Source: Actinomycetota bacterium (GTDB lineage: Bacteria > Actinomycetota > Actinomycetes > S36-B12). Taken from it: a stretch of 64,000 nucleotides of DNA. Below, in pieces: positions 51,230 to 58,963 of this stretch. Both the position numbers and the translations under genes were made by a program. The stretch's first letter is position 1. Every line of letters starts with the position of its first letter. Location: the NCBI GenBank assembly GCA_016717115.1, contig JADKGE010000006.1, positions 124,001 through 188,000 on the forward strand, in the 5' to 3' direction. Below the pieces are notes generated by a model. That model was not told the DNA's origin, searched no databases, and saw nothing but the letters and a program-made list of their open reading frames with translations.

Positions 51230-51953
51230 GAGCGGCGTGGCTGCCGCCACGTGCTCCCACCTGGTGGCGCCCGGGTCGGCGCCTCATGCGGAAGAGAAGC
51301 ACGAACAGCAGGAGGGAGAGCAGGACGAGGACGGCTGCCGCGATCGCCAGCCCGAGGATCCACGTCGAGGCGTCGGGAAGGGTGAAGTCGATGCTCAGGG
51401 TCACCGGGCCGGTGGGCACGGTTGCCGGATGCATGAGCACGACGGTCAGCGGTCGCTCCGCCGGCATCGCGATCGCCGGCCGGGCTCCGACCGCCTCGGC
51501 CAGCCAGAACTCCTGTTCACGCGGCAGCTCCGGAACACGCACCCCCGGCACGTCGCGCGTGATCCAGGCGTCGCCGTCGCGGATTCCGACGGCGTAGGGC
51601 GTCGACCGGAGGTACTCGTCGACGGCCGAGGTGGCGGCCGCGCCGATGAACAGGGTGTCCGACGGGTCGCCGCGCTCCCCGCTCGAGACGGATAGCGTCG
51701 TACGTCCGTACTGCCCGATGTAGGGAACGGTGGCGCCGAAGCGGTCGATGTCGACGATGGTGGCGCGGGCGAGGGGGCCGGGGGTGATCGTGCCCGCGTC
51801 GAAGCGCATGACCCCGTTTGATCCGAAGGTGTCGTATGCCCAGAGGGCCGCCGCACCGCACGCGCCCCCGGCGACGAGCAGCACGGCCGCGATCACACCG
51901 ACGACGACCTTCTTGAACACGACGACCTGGATCCCTTCCGTCTGCTCGAGCAC
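51222..51953 (-). CDS. Hypothetical membrane-anchored extracytoplasmic protein
   Basis: A 243-residue protein, not assigned to a family. Membrane helices at about 12-36 (FKKVVVGVIAAVLLVAGGACGAAALWAY) and about 198-223 (WILGLAIAAAVLVLLSLLLFVLLF) bracket a 160-residue, probably extracytoplasmic beta-rich domain. A basic tail (RMRRRPGRHQ) follows. It overlaps the phosphatidyltransferase gene, so the two are probably coupled. The first codons are uncertain because several GTG or ATG starts exist. Confidence 0.7.
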   Translation of the reverse strand: MLEQTEGIQVVVFKKVVVGVIAAVLLVAGGACGAAALWAYDTFGSNGVMRFDAGTITPGPLARATIVDIDRFGATVPYIGQYGRTTLSVSSGERGDPSDTLFIGAAATSAVDEYLRSTPYAVGIRDGDAWITRDVPGVRVPELPREQEFWLAEAVGARPAIAMPAERPLTVVLMHPATVPTGPVTLSIDFTLPDASTWILGLAIAAAVLVLLSLLLFVLLFRMRRRPGRHQVGARGGSHAAHG

Positions 51954-52002
51954 CCTTCGCCCGAGCGGGCGACGGAGTCCACGCTACAAGTGACAGCCTC
52001 GA

Positions 52003-52749
52003 CTATCGGTTAAGCACGAGGTACAGCGTGGCTCCGATGCCGATGACCACGACGAGCCCGCGCAAGACGTACCCCGGCAGGAGCCGCGCCACCCGTCCTC
52101 CCACGTATCCGCCAGGAACCGAGCCCAGCGCGATGGCGGCCGCCGCCAGCCACACCACGGCCCCGGATAGGGCGAAGACCACGGCTGCCGTCACGTTGGC
52201 GCTGGCCGCAAGGAGGTTCTTGGCGCCGTTGGCCCGTTGGGTATCGGGGTCGTAGAACAGCCCCAGGACGGACATGAGCATGATGCCCTGCGCGGCGCCG
52301 AAGTAGCCGCCGTAGGTGCCGACCAGGCCGGTCCAGGGCCAGAGGCTATGTCGACCGGGCTCGCGATGCCCGCTCACCCATCGGCTCAGGAGCGGCTGGA
52401 CGGCGATGAGAACGGTCGCCGCCCCGACGAGCCAGGGCACGACGGAAGTGAAGACGCGGCTCGGCATCACGACGACGAGGCCGGCCCCGACCGCGGCGCC
52501 GACCACGGTCGCGGTCAGGGGCCAGCCGAGAACCGGGAGGCGATCGCGGAGCTCGAGACGGTATGCCCATGCCGACGAGAAGGACCCCAGGGACAACCCC
52601 GTCGTGTTCGTGCCGTTGGCGGGGACGGGCGGGATGCCGGCGGCGAGCAGAACGGGGTAGACGAGCAGGGTCCCCGACCCGACGGCGGCGTTGATGAAGC
52701 CGCCGCCGAAACCGGCCAGCACGAGCAGTCCCAGCGTGAGCGGCTCCAT
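52003..52749 (-). CDS. TSUP (TauE/SafE) family transporter
   Basis: A 248-residue protein with about eight membrane helices and two internally related halves. GFGGGFINAAVGSGTLLVYPVLLAAGIPPVPANGTNTTGL is the N-terminal TSUP motif, and GLVGTYGGYFGAAQGIMLM its C-terminal counterpart. Such proteins export sulfite, sulfoacetate or related anions; the substrate here is unknown. It follows the ABC ATPase gene by 3 bp. Confidence 0.9.
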   Translation of the reverse strand: MEPLTLGLLVLAGFGGGFINAAVGSGTLLVYPVLLAAGIPPVPANGTNTTGLSLGSFSSAWAYRLELRDRLPVLGWPLTATVVGAAVGAGLVVVMPSRVFTSVVPWLVGAATVLIAVQPLLSRWVSGHREPGRHSLWPWTGLVGTYGGYFGAAQGIMLMSVLGLFYDPDTQRANGAKNLLAASANVTAAVVFALSGAVVWLAAAAIALGSVPGGYVGGRVARLLPGYVLRGLVVVIGIGATLYLVLNR

Positions 52750-52752
52750 CGA

Positions 52753-53541
52753 TCAGACCGTGGAGCGGCGGGCGTACCAGCGCCCGGCGTCCCGACGGAC
52801 GGTGATCGGGAGCCCGAACGTCGCCGTCAGGTGCTCGTCGGTGAGCACGTCGGCGAGCGGTCCCGCCGCCGTCACGGCTCCGCCCCGCAGCAGCAGGGCA
52901 TGGGTGAATCCCGACGGGATCTCCTCGACGTGATGGGTGACGACGATCTGCGTGGGCGCATCCGGGTCGAGCGCCAGGGTGTTCATCCGATCGACGAGGT
53001 CCTCCCGGCCGCCGAGGTCGAGGCCGGCGCCGGGCTCGTCGAGCAGGAGCAGCTCGGGATCGGACATGAGTGCGCGCGCGATCAGGGTGCGCTTCCTCTC
53101 ACCTTCTGACAGGGTGCCATAGGTGCGGCCGCTGAGGTCCGCCACGCCCCACGCGGAGATGAGGCGAGCAGCCCGGTCGCGATCGGTGTCCTCGTACTCC
53201 TCCCGCCATCGGCCGCTCACCGCGTAGGCGCCGGTCATGACGACGTCGAACACCGACTCCCGAGGCGGTATGTCGGCGAACATCGCGCTGCTGGCCCAGC
53301 CGATGCGCGGCTTCACCTCGGCCATGTCGACGGCACCGACCTCCTCACCGAGCAGCTCGACCGTGCCGGTGGTGGGGAACATGCGCCCCGAGGCGACCAG
53401 GAGGAGTGTGGTCTTGCCCGCTCCGTTGGGACCGATGACCACCCACCGCTCCCCCTCGTCGATCCTGAGATCGACGTCGGAGAGCAGGAACGATGAGCCA
53501 CGACGCACCGATACCCGGCTCATCACGACCACACTCGACAC
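52753..53541 (-). CDS. ABC transporter ATP-binding protein
   Basis: A 262-residue single nucleotide-binding domain. Walker A is GPNGAGKTT, the signature is LSEGERKRTLIARALM, Walker B is LLLLDEPGAGLD, and the switch His is VTHH. It resembles the YlmA/ModF-like stand-alone ATPases. No cognate permease with a classical ABC fold is adjacent, and the next gene is a TSUP transporter. The GTG start at 53541 is supported by a -10 hexamer 6 nt upstream. Confidence 0.9.
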   Translation of the reverse strand: MSSVVVMSRVSVRRGSSFLLSDVDLRIDEGERWVVIGPNGAGKTTLLLVASGRMFPTTGTVELLGEEVGAVDMAEVKPRIGWASSAMFADIPPRESVFDVVMTGAYAVSGRWREEYEDTDRDRAARLISAWGVADLSGRTYGTLSEGERKRTLIARALMSDPELLLLDEPGAGLDLGGREDLVDRMNTLALDPDAPTQIVVTHHVEEIPSGFTHALLLRGGAVTAAGPLADVLTDEHLTATFGLPITVRRDAGRWYARRSTV

Positions 53542-53547
53542 AGGGCC

Positions 53548-53553
53548 ACCCTA
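53548..53553 (-). promoter_or_regulatory. Probable leaderless -10 hexamer of the ABC ATPase gene
   Basis: TAGGGT on the minus strand ends 6 nt before the GTG at 53541. The divergent serB has TAGCGT at 53579-53584, 9 nt before its ATG. Confidence 0.45.
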
Positions 53554-53593
53554 GGCCGTGCTGGCAGGGGCGGCGCACTAGCGTTGTCACGAC

Positions 53594-54820
53594 ATGGACG
53601 ACAACCGCCGCACGCTGCTGTTCACCCTCACCGGCAATGACCGGCCCGGGGTCACCCGCCAGTTGTTCGCCACCCTCGAGGCCCACCCCGTGACCGTCCT
53701 CGACGTCGAGCAGCTGGTCGTGCGCAGTCGACTGGTCCTCGCCGTGCTCGTGGGTGTCGACGGGGACGACGCTGCACTCGCGGCGACGCGCGCCGCCGTC
53801 CGACATGCGGCCGCGGACATGGACATGGACGTCGAGACCGTCTCCGGGGCCGCCGAGGACGACGAGCGCCGGCACAACCGCATCCACGTCACGATGATGG
53901 GCAGCCCCCTGCTTCCGGGAGCCGTGTCGCGGGTGGCCGCGGAGATCGCCGACCGCGGCGGCAACATCGATCGCATCCGCCGCGTCGCCTCGTACCCCGT
54001 CACCGCGATCGTGTTCGAGGGATCCGGGGTCTCCGTGGAGGAGCTGCGTCGCCCGCTGGCCGCCATCGCGTCCTCGCAGGCCGCGGACATCGCCGTTCAG
54101 GAGGCGGGGCTCGATCGTCGTGGCCAGTACCTCGTCGTCATGGACGTGGACTCCACCTTCATCCAGGACGAGGTCATCGACCTTCTCGCCGACGAGGCGG
54201 GGGTCATGCCGGAGGTGGCCGACATCACCGAGCGAGCCATGGCCGGCGAGCTCGATTTCGAGGCGTCCCTTCGAGCCCGCGCCGCATTGTTGGAGGGCCT
54301 GCCCGTCGCGGCCCTGGACCGGGTGCGGGAGCGCATCACCCTCACCCCCGGCGCCCGTACCCTGTGCCGCACGCTGCACCGGCTCGGGTACCGCGTGGCC
54401 CTCGTGTCCGGAGGCTTCACGGAGGTCATCGCCCCGATCGCCGCCGAGCTCGGGGTCAGCGACGTCCGCGCCAACACCCTCGAGGTGCGCGACGGCCTGT
54501 TGACCGGCAGGGTCATCGGCCCCGTCATCGACCGTCTTGGGAAGAAGGCGGCCCTTCAACAGTTCGCCCGCGTCTACGAGATCCCCACGCGTCGCACGAT
54601 CGCCATCGGCGACGGCGCCAACGACGTCGACATGCTCGCCGCGGCAGGGCTGGGCATCGCCTTCAACGCGAAGGCGGCCGCCCGCGCAGCGGCCGACACC
54701 GCGGTCAGCGTCCCGTATCTCGATTCGGTCCTGTACCTCATCGGCGTGACGCGGGAGGAGATCGAGAGCGCGGATGCGCGCGAGGGCCTGGAGACCCCCG
54801 CCCCGCCGCTGCTCGACTAG
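53594..54820 (+). CDS. serB: Phosphoserine phosphatase with N-terminal ACT domains
   Basis: A 408-residue protein. Two ACT-like domains fill residues 1-170 (LLFTLTGNDRPGVTRQLF, then IHVTMMGSPLLPGAVSRVA). The HAD phosphatase has motif I VVMDVDSTFIQDE, motif II LVSGGFTEV, motif III GKKAALQQFA and motif IV IGDGANDVDMLAAAGLGIAFNAK. It performs the last step of serine synthesis; the ACT domains suggest serine feedback, as in mycobacterial SerB2. It converges on sixA with a 4-bp overlap. Confidence 0.95.
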   Translation: MDDNRRTLLFTLTGNDRPGVTRQLFATLEAHPVTVLDVEQLVVRSRLVLAVLVGVDGDDAALAATRAAVRHAAADMDMDVETVSGAAEDDERRHNRIHVTMMGSPLLPGAVSRVAAEIADRGGNIDRIRRVASYPVTAIVFEGSGVSVEELRRPLAAIASSQAADIAVQEAGLDRRGQYLVVMDVDSTFIQDEVIDLLADEAGVMPEVADITERAMAGELDFEASLRARAALLEGLPVAALDRVRERITLTPGARTLCRTLHRLGYRVALVSGGFTEVIAPIAAELGVSDVRANTLEVRDGLLTGRVIGPVIDRLGKKAALQQFARVYEIPTRRTIAIGDGANDVDMLAAAGLGIAFNAKAAARAAADTAVSVPYLDSVLYLIGVTREEIESADAREGLETPAPPLLD

Positions 54821-55377
54821 GCGCGCGGAACCGACGGGGCGCGCGGAATCGTGAACGCCTCGATCTCGAACTGGGGCCGGCCCTCGAGGATGCCCGCCCA
54901 CGGACCTACGGTGGCGAGCACCGCCACCGCGCTGGTCGGGTACTTCAGCGTCGCCTCGTCGCGGAGCTCACCCGCGACGCATGCCTGCTCCACCACGTCG
55001 CGCATCGCCGGGTTGTGCCCGACCACGACGGTCGTGTGCACGTCCTCGTCGATCTCGCCGATCACCCGGCTCACGCCGTCGGCGCTCGCGTCGTAGATTC
55101 GCGGCTCGTCGCGGTGCAGGTCGGCTCGCCAGCGATCGTCGAGACCTGCGCGAGCCAGGGCCCACGTCAGCTGGGCGCGCATGGCCGACGACACCAGGAT
55201 CAGCGGCGGTGCGGCCTCGGGCCACGGCACGTTGTCGCGAATCCACGACCCGATGAAAGGCGCGTCGCGGCGCCCTCGCGCATTCAGCGGCCGGTCGTGA
55301 TCCACCACTCCCAGGGGGTAGTCGCTCTTCGCGTGCCGAACAAGCACCAGCCGGTGCTTCGCCTCCGCAACCACCAC
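54817..55377 (-). CDS. SixA-type phosphohistidine phosphatase (histidine phosphatase family)
   Basis: About 186 residues. The catalytic RHAKSD motif near residue 14 and VVGHNPAMRDVV (second His) define the histidine phosphatase superfamily; the KSDYP form is SixA-like. The frame is open to 55416, inside fabI, but the GTG at 55377, 4 bp after the fabI stop, avoids a long overlap. Likely substrates are phosphohistidine proteins or small phosphoesters. Confidence 0.82.
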   Translation of the reverse strand: MVVAEAKHRLVLVRHAKSDYPLGVVDHDRPLNARGRRDAPFIGSWIRDNVPWPEAAPPLILVSSAMRAQLTWALARAGLDDRWRADLHRDEPRIYDASADGVSRVIGEIDEDVHTTVVVGHNPAMRDVVEQACVAGELRDEATLKYPTSAVAVLATVGPWAGILEGRPQFEIEAFTIPRAPSVPRA

Positions 55378-55381
55378 TGGA

Positions 55382-56149
55382 TCACGCTCCCTGAGAGTGC
55401 ACTCCGCCGTCGACATGGATGATCTCTCCGGTGGTGGCGGGGAACCAGTCCGACATGAGCGCGACGCAGGCCTGCGCGGCCGGTACCGGATCGTCGATGT
55501 CCCACGTCAGGGGGGCCCGGGTCGACCAGACCTCCCGGAACTCCTCGAAGCCCGGGATGCTCTTCGCGGCGACGGTGTGGATGGGCCCGGCGGCGATCAG
55601 GTTCACGCGGATGCCCTCGGCCCCGAGGTCGCGAGCGAGGTACCTCGCCGTGCTCTCGAAGGCAGCCTTGGCGACGCCCATCCAGTCGTACTTGGGCCAC
55701 GCGACCGTCGCGTCGAAGTCGAGCCCGACGACGGAGGCCCCACGTCCGAGCAACGGCCGGGCCGCCACGGCGAGCGCCTTCAGCGAGTAGGCCGACACCT
55801 GAACCGCTGTGGCGACGTCCTCCCACTCGGTGTTGAGGAAGTTGCCCCCGAGGGCGGCCTCGGGGGCGAACCCGATGGAGTGCAGCACGCCGTCGAGGCC
55901 GTCGACGTGCTCGCGCACGCGATCGGCGAGCGCCGCGAGGTCGTCGGTGTTGGTGACGTCGAGCTCGACGATCGGTGCGGGACGCGGCAGGCGGTCGTTC
56001 GTGCGCTTGGTCAGGCCCATCACCCTCCCGAAGGAGGTGAGGACCACTGTCGCGCCCTCCTCCTGCGCGAGGCGGGCTACGTGGAAGGCGATCGACTGGT
56101 CGGTCAGTACCCCCGTGACGAGGATGCGCTTGCCCTCGAGCAGGCCCAT
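55382..56149 (-). CDS. fabI: NADH-dependent enoyl-ACP reductase (FabI/InhA type)
   Basis: A 255-residue SDR enzyme. LEGKRILVTGVLTDQSIAFHVA is the FabI nucleotide motif, LDGVLHSIGFAP follows, and the catalytic Tyr and Lys sit in YDWMGVAKAAFES (Y-x6-K). GPIHTVAAKSIPGF is the substrate loop. It closes the fatty-acid elongation cycle. The neighbouring fabG 26 bp upstream on the same strand reproduces the fabG-inhA pair of mycobacteria. Confidence 0.95.
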   Translation of the reverse strand: MGLLEGKRILVTGVLTDQSIAFHVARLAQEEGATVVLTSFGRVMGLTKRTNDRLPRPAPIVELDVTNTDDLAALADRVREHVDGLDGVLHSIGFAPEAALGGNFLNTEWEDVATAVQVSAYSLKALAVAARPLLGRGASVVGLDFDATVAWPKYDWMGVAKAAFESTARYLARDLGAEGIRVNLIAAGPIHTVAAKSIPGFEEFREVWSTRAPLTWDIDDPVPAAQACVALMSDWFPATTGEIIHVDGGVHSQGA

Positions 56150-56175
56150 ATGAATCCTTCCGTGCCGCGTGGCAG

Positions 56176-56874
56176 CTAGTGGCCCATTCCGAGTCCGCCA
56201 TCGACGGGGATGACTGCTCCGGTGATGTAGGACGCCGACGCCAGGAAGTCGACGGTGTCGGCGATCTCGGCCGGCTGAGCATAGCGGCCGAGCGGAATGC
56301 CTCCAAGAATGCCGGCACGCACGGCATCATCGAGCTCGGCAGTCATGTCGGTCTCGACGAACCCCGGGGCGATGACGTTGACGGTGATCCCACGCGATCC
56401 GACCTCCCTCGCCAACGAACGGGCGGCACCGACGAGCCCCGCCTTCGCCGCCGCATAGTTCACCTGCCCACCCGATCCGAGCAGCCCCACCACGGAGCCG
56501 ACGAAGATGATCCGACCCGCCCGCGCACGGATCATCCCCTTGAGCGCTCGACGGGCGAGCCGGATGCTGCCCGCCAGATTGGTCTGCAGCACGTCGTCGA
56601 TGTCCTCGTCACTCATCCGCATGAGCAGGCCGTCGCGCGTGATCCCCGCGTTGGCGACGAGGAGGCCGACGGTCCCGAACCTCGACTCGATGTCGTCGAA
56701 GGCCGCGTTGATGGACTCAGGAGAGCTGACGTCGAGGCGGACCGTGTCGAGTCCGTCGGGCGCTTCGCCCGAGCGCGATCCGACGACCACCTGGTAGCCG
56801 GACTCGCGCAGGCGAAGCGCCGTGGCGAGGCCGATGCCCCGGTTGCCTCCGGTCACCAGTGCGATGGTGCTCAT
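56176..56874 (-). CDS. fabG: 3-oxoacyl-ACP reductase
   Basis: A 232-residue SDR enzyme starting TIALVTGGNRGIGLATAL. NAGI and the catalytic Ser in IIFVGSVVGLLG, and VNYAAAKAGLVGAARSLA (Y-x3-K) complete the active site; APGFVETDMT is typical of FabG. It reduces beta-ketoacyl-ACP with NADPH. The ATG overlaps the stop of the TMEM175 gene (ATGA). The longer open frame upstream is not used. Confidence 0.94.
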   Translation of the reverse strand: MSTIALVTGGNRGIGLATALRLRESGYQVVVGSRSGEAPDGLDTVRLDVSSPESINAAFDDIESRFGTVGLLVANAGITRDGLLMRMSDEDIDDVLQTNLAGSIRLARRALKGMIRARAGRIIFVGSVVGLLGSGGQVNYAAAKAGLVGAARSLAREVGSRGITVNVIAPGFVETDMTAELDDAVRAGILGGIPLGRYAQPAEIADTVDFLASASYITGAVIPVDGGLGMGH

Positions 56875-57521
56875 GCGGTCTCCTCGGATTGCTGGGAACG
56901 AACCGGACGGAACCAGATGCTCAGGATGATGATGCCGAACGGCATCCACGAGGCCACGTCCGGCAGGACCAAGGACACGAGGCCGATCAGCAGGAAGTAG
57001 CCGGCGAAGACAGGTCCCCGCAGCGCGAGGCGCCGGGACTCCTTGGGGTCGAGCGCCACCGTTCGCCCGCTCAGTTCCGGATGGGCGCGCATGTGGCGGC
57101 CCATCAGGGCACCGAGCACGCTGATGAGGGCGAGGGCGCCCCAGTACACCAGGCCCACGCTCGACCTGCTCGACGTCTCTCCGTACAGCGCACTGAACCA
57201 CGGCAGCAGAACGATGCCCGCCAGCCACGTCGTGTTCAGCCAGAAGATGACGCCGTCGTACGCGCGCATCTCGTTCAGGACCCGGTTGTGCGCGAGCCAC
57301 ATGATCGCGAGGACGAAGAAGGTGAACAGGAACGTGCTGATCTGCGGCGCGTGATCCCACAGGATCGGCCACACCGATTCGCCGGGCGCCGGTCCCTCGA
57401 TGTCGACCAGCGGCAGCGCGAGCACCGTGATGGCCACGGCGACCACGGCGTCACTGAAGTTGATCAGGCGGTCGACCGCCCGACGCTTGCCGTCGGTGCG
57501 CTCAGAGGCGTCGTCCGGCAC
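56871..57521 (-). CDS. TMEM175 (DUF1211) family potassium channel-like protein
   Basis: A 216-residue protein with six membrane helices. The family motif INFSDAVVAVAITVLALPL near residue 20 is the first pore helix. Bacterial TMEM175 proteins form tetrameric K channels. The GTG start lies 2 bp past the dodecin stop. The gene is coupled to fabG, an unexplained but tight pairing. Confidence 0.88.
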   Translation of the reverse strand: MPDDASERTDGKRRAVDRLINFSDAVVAVAITVLALPLVDIEGPAPGESVWPILWDHAPQISTFLFTFFVLAIMWLAHNRVLNEMRAYDGVIFWLNTTWLAGIVLLPWFSALYGETSSRSSVGLVYWGALALISVLGALMGRHMRAHPELSGRTVALDPKESRRLALRGPVFAGYFLLIGLVSLVLPDVASWMPFGIIILSIWFRPVRSQQSEETA

Positions 57522-57523
57522 GT

Positions 57524-57736
57524 TCAGACGTCCTCCAGTCGCGAGCCGACCTTCACCGTCACCTGGAAGTGGTCGACGTCGCCGTTGCGGATGTACCCAC
57601 GCACCTGCGTCACCTCGAACCAGTCGAGGTGGCCCACGGTCTGCGACGCGCGCTTGATCGCATTCCGAATAGCCTGGTCGACGCCCTCCTTCGACGTGCC
57701 GACGAGTTCGGTAAGGCCGTACGTACGGTCAGCCAC
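57524..57736 (-). CDS. Dodecin family flavin-binding protein
   Basis: A 70-residue protein with TYGLTELVGTSKEGVDQAIRNAIKRASQTVGHLDWFEVTQVRG. The Trp in HLDWFEV stacks on flavin in dodecins, and the 70-residue length fits the dodecameric storage protein. The start is the GTG at 57736, placed by a strong GGAGGAG ribosome-binding site 6 nt upstream, rather than the open frame to 57784. Confidence 0.92.
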   Translation of the reverse strand: MADRTYGLTELVGTSKEGVDQAIRNAIKRASQTVGHLDWFEVTQVRGYIRNGDVDHFQVTVKVGSRLEDV

Positions 57737-57758
57737 GGATCCTCCTCCGGCGGCCGGT

Positions 57759-57770
57759 GCATCCGGATGC
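57759..57770. promoter_or_regulatory. Perfect 12-bp palindrome in the dodecin/DUF3099 divergent region
   Basis: GCATCCGGATGC reads the same on both strands. It lies between two divergent starts and is a candidate operator. Confidence 0.35.
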
Positions 57771-57791
57771 GCGCCGATGCCCATCTTGGCT

Positions 57792-57797
57792 TACCGT
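57792..57797 (+). promoter_or_regulatory. Probable leaderless -10 hexamer of the DUF3099 gene
   Basis: TACCGT ends 6 nt before the ATG at 57804. Confidence 0.45.
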
Positions 57798-57803
57798 TGG
57801 GGC

Positions 57804-58157
57804 ATGGCAAAGGGCGAGCCGCCTGCGGTGTACACGATCACCGAGGCGCAGCGCGGACTCAGCCAGGAGCAATCCGGGCGAACCCGGCGCTACCTGGTCT
57901 CGATGGGCATCCGCACGGCCTGCGTCCTGGCCGCGATCGTCGTCCCGGGGTGGCCTCGCTGGTTCCTCGTCGCCGGCGCCGTCGTCCTGCCCTATCTGGC
58001 GGTCGTGGTCGCGAATGCCGGACGCGAGAATGACGAGCCGGGTCAACTCGGAGTGTCCGCCCAGGTCCGTCCGGAGCTGTCCTCACCCGTTGCCGGTATC
58101 GATGCGCCCGGCTCGGGCACGACCATCCGGCACACCGACCACCCGACCCCCGCCTGA
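57804..58157 (+). CDS. DUF3099 family membrane protein
   Basis: A 117-residue protein with AVYTITEAQRGLSQEQSGRTRRYLVSMGIRTACVLAAIVVPGWPRWFLVAGAVVLPYLAVVVANAG. Two adjacent membrane helices follow an RRYLVSMGIR basic segment, as in actinobacterial DUF3099 proteins. The C-terminal 45 residues are hydrophilic. Function unknown. It often lies near fabG-fabI and SURF1 genes in actinomycetes, as here. Confidence 0.85.
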   Translation: MAKGEPPAVYTITEAQRGLSQEQSGRTRRYLVSMGIRTACVLAAIVVPGWPRWFLVAGAVVLPYLAVVVANAGRENDEPGQLGVSAQVRPELSSPVAGIDAPGSGTTIRHTDHPTPA

Positions 58158-58185
58158 GCGCCCCGACGCCCGCCGAGGCCGTCCG

Positions 58186-58191
58186 TAGGAT
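58186..58191 (+). promoter_or_regulatory. Probable leaderless -10 hexamer of the SURF1 gene
   Basis: TAGGAT ends 7 nt before the GTG at 58199 and selects that start over the overlapping ATG at 58190. Confidence 0.45.
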
Positions 58192-58198
58192 GGCGCCC

Positions 58199-58963
58199 GT
58201 GATGTCCCTCCTTCGAACGAGACGCTGGCTCGGCTTCACCGCCGTTGTCGTCGTGTCGATCATCGCCTTCGGACTGCTCAGCTTGTGGCAGTGGCACCGG
58301 GCCGATGACAAGCGGCTCCAGCGACAGGAGCTCGAGTCCGCCCTTGCTGCGGAACCGGTCCGCCTCGCCGACATCACCCGGCCGAGCGGTGGCGGCATCG
58401 TCCCCGCCGACCAATGGCGCCACGTTTCCGTGACCGGCCGCTACCTCCCGGAGTCACAGGTGCTCGTGAGGAAGCGCCCGCTCGACGCGCGCAACGGATT
58501 CTGGGTGCTGACTGCCGTGCAGGCCGGTGACGGCGAGGTGGCCTGGGTGAACCGCGGCTGGCAGCCGACGACCGGGGACGCCCTCTCCGCGACCTCGAGT
58601 CCCGAGCCGCCGCCGGGCACGGTCACCGTGACCGGCTACCTGCGACCCATGGAGGACGCGGACCCAGCGAGCAACGAGGGCCTGCCCGCGGGCCAGGTCG
58701 CTGCGGTGGATCCCGACTTCCTGCCCATTCTCGGCGAGGCGTTCCCCGGCTACGTCCAGCTGAGCGACTCGACCCCGCCGCAGGAGGACCTGGTCGCGCT
58801 CCCCGTGCCTACCGTCGACGAGAACCGCAACCTCTCGTACGCGGCGCAGTGGCTGATCTTCGCGTTCGTCGCCATCGGCGGCTGGTTCTTCTTCCTGCGC
58901 CGAGAGGCTGCCGACGACACCCAACGACGGGCCGCCGAGGCAGACGTCACGCGTCTGCCGTGA
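58199..58963 (+). CDS. SURF1 family cytochrome oxidase assembly protein
   Basis: About 254 residues. A first membrane helix at about 10-32 (WLGFTAVVVVSIIAFGLLSLWQW) and a last one near the C-terminus (QWLIFAFVAIGGWFFFLRR) enclose an extracytoplasmic domain with WRHVSVTGRYLPESQVLVRKRPLDARNGFWVLT and VAWVNRGWQP. This is the SURF1/Shy1 pattern. SURF1 assists haem a insertion into cytochrome c oxidase. It converges on the ABC exporter gene, overlapping by 17 bp. Confidence 0.9.
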   Translation: MMSLLRTRRWLGFTAVVVVSIIAFGLLSLWQWHRADDKRLQRQELESALAAEPVRLADITRPSGGGIVPADQWRHVSVTGRYLPESQVLVRKRPLDARNGFWVLTAVQAGDGEVAWVNRGWQPTTGDALSATSSPEPPPGTVTVTGYLRPMEDADPASNEGLPAGQVAAVDPDFLPILGEAFPGYVQLSDSTPPQEDLVALPVPTVDENRNLSYAAQWLIFAFVAIGGWFFFLRREAADDTQRRAAEADVTRLP

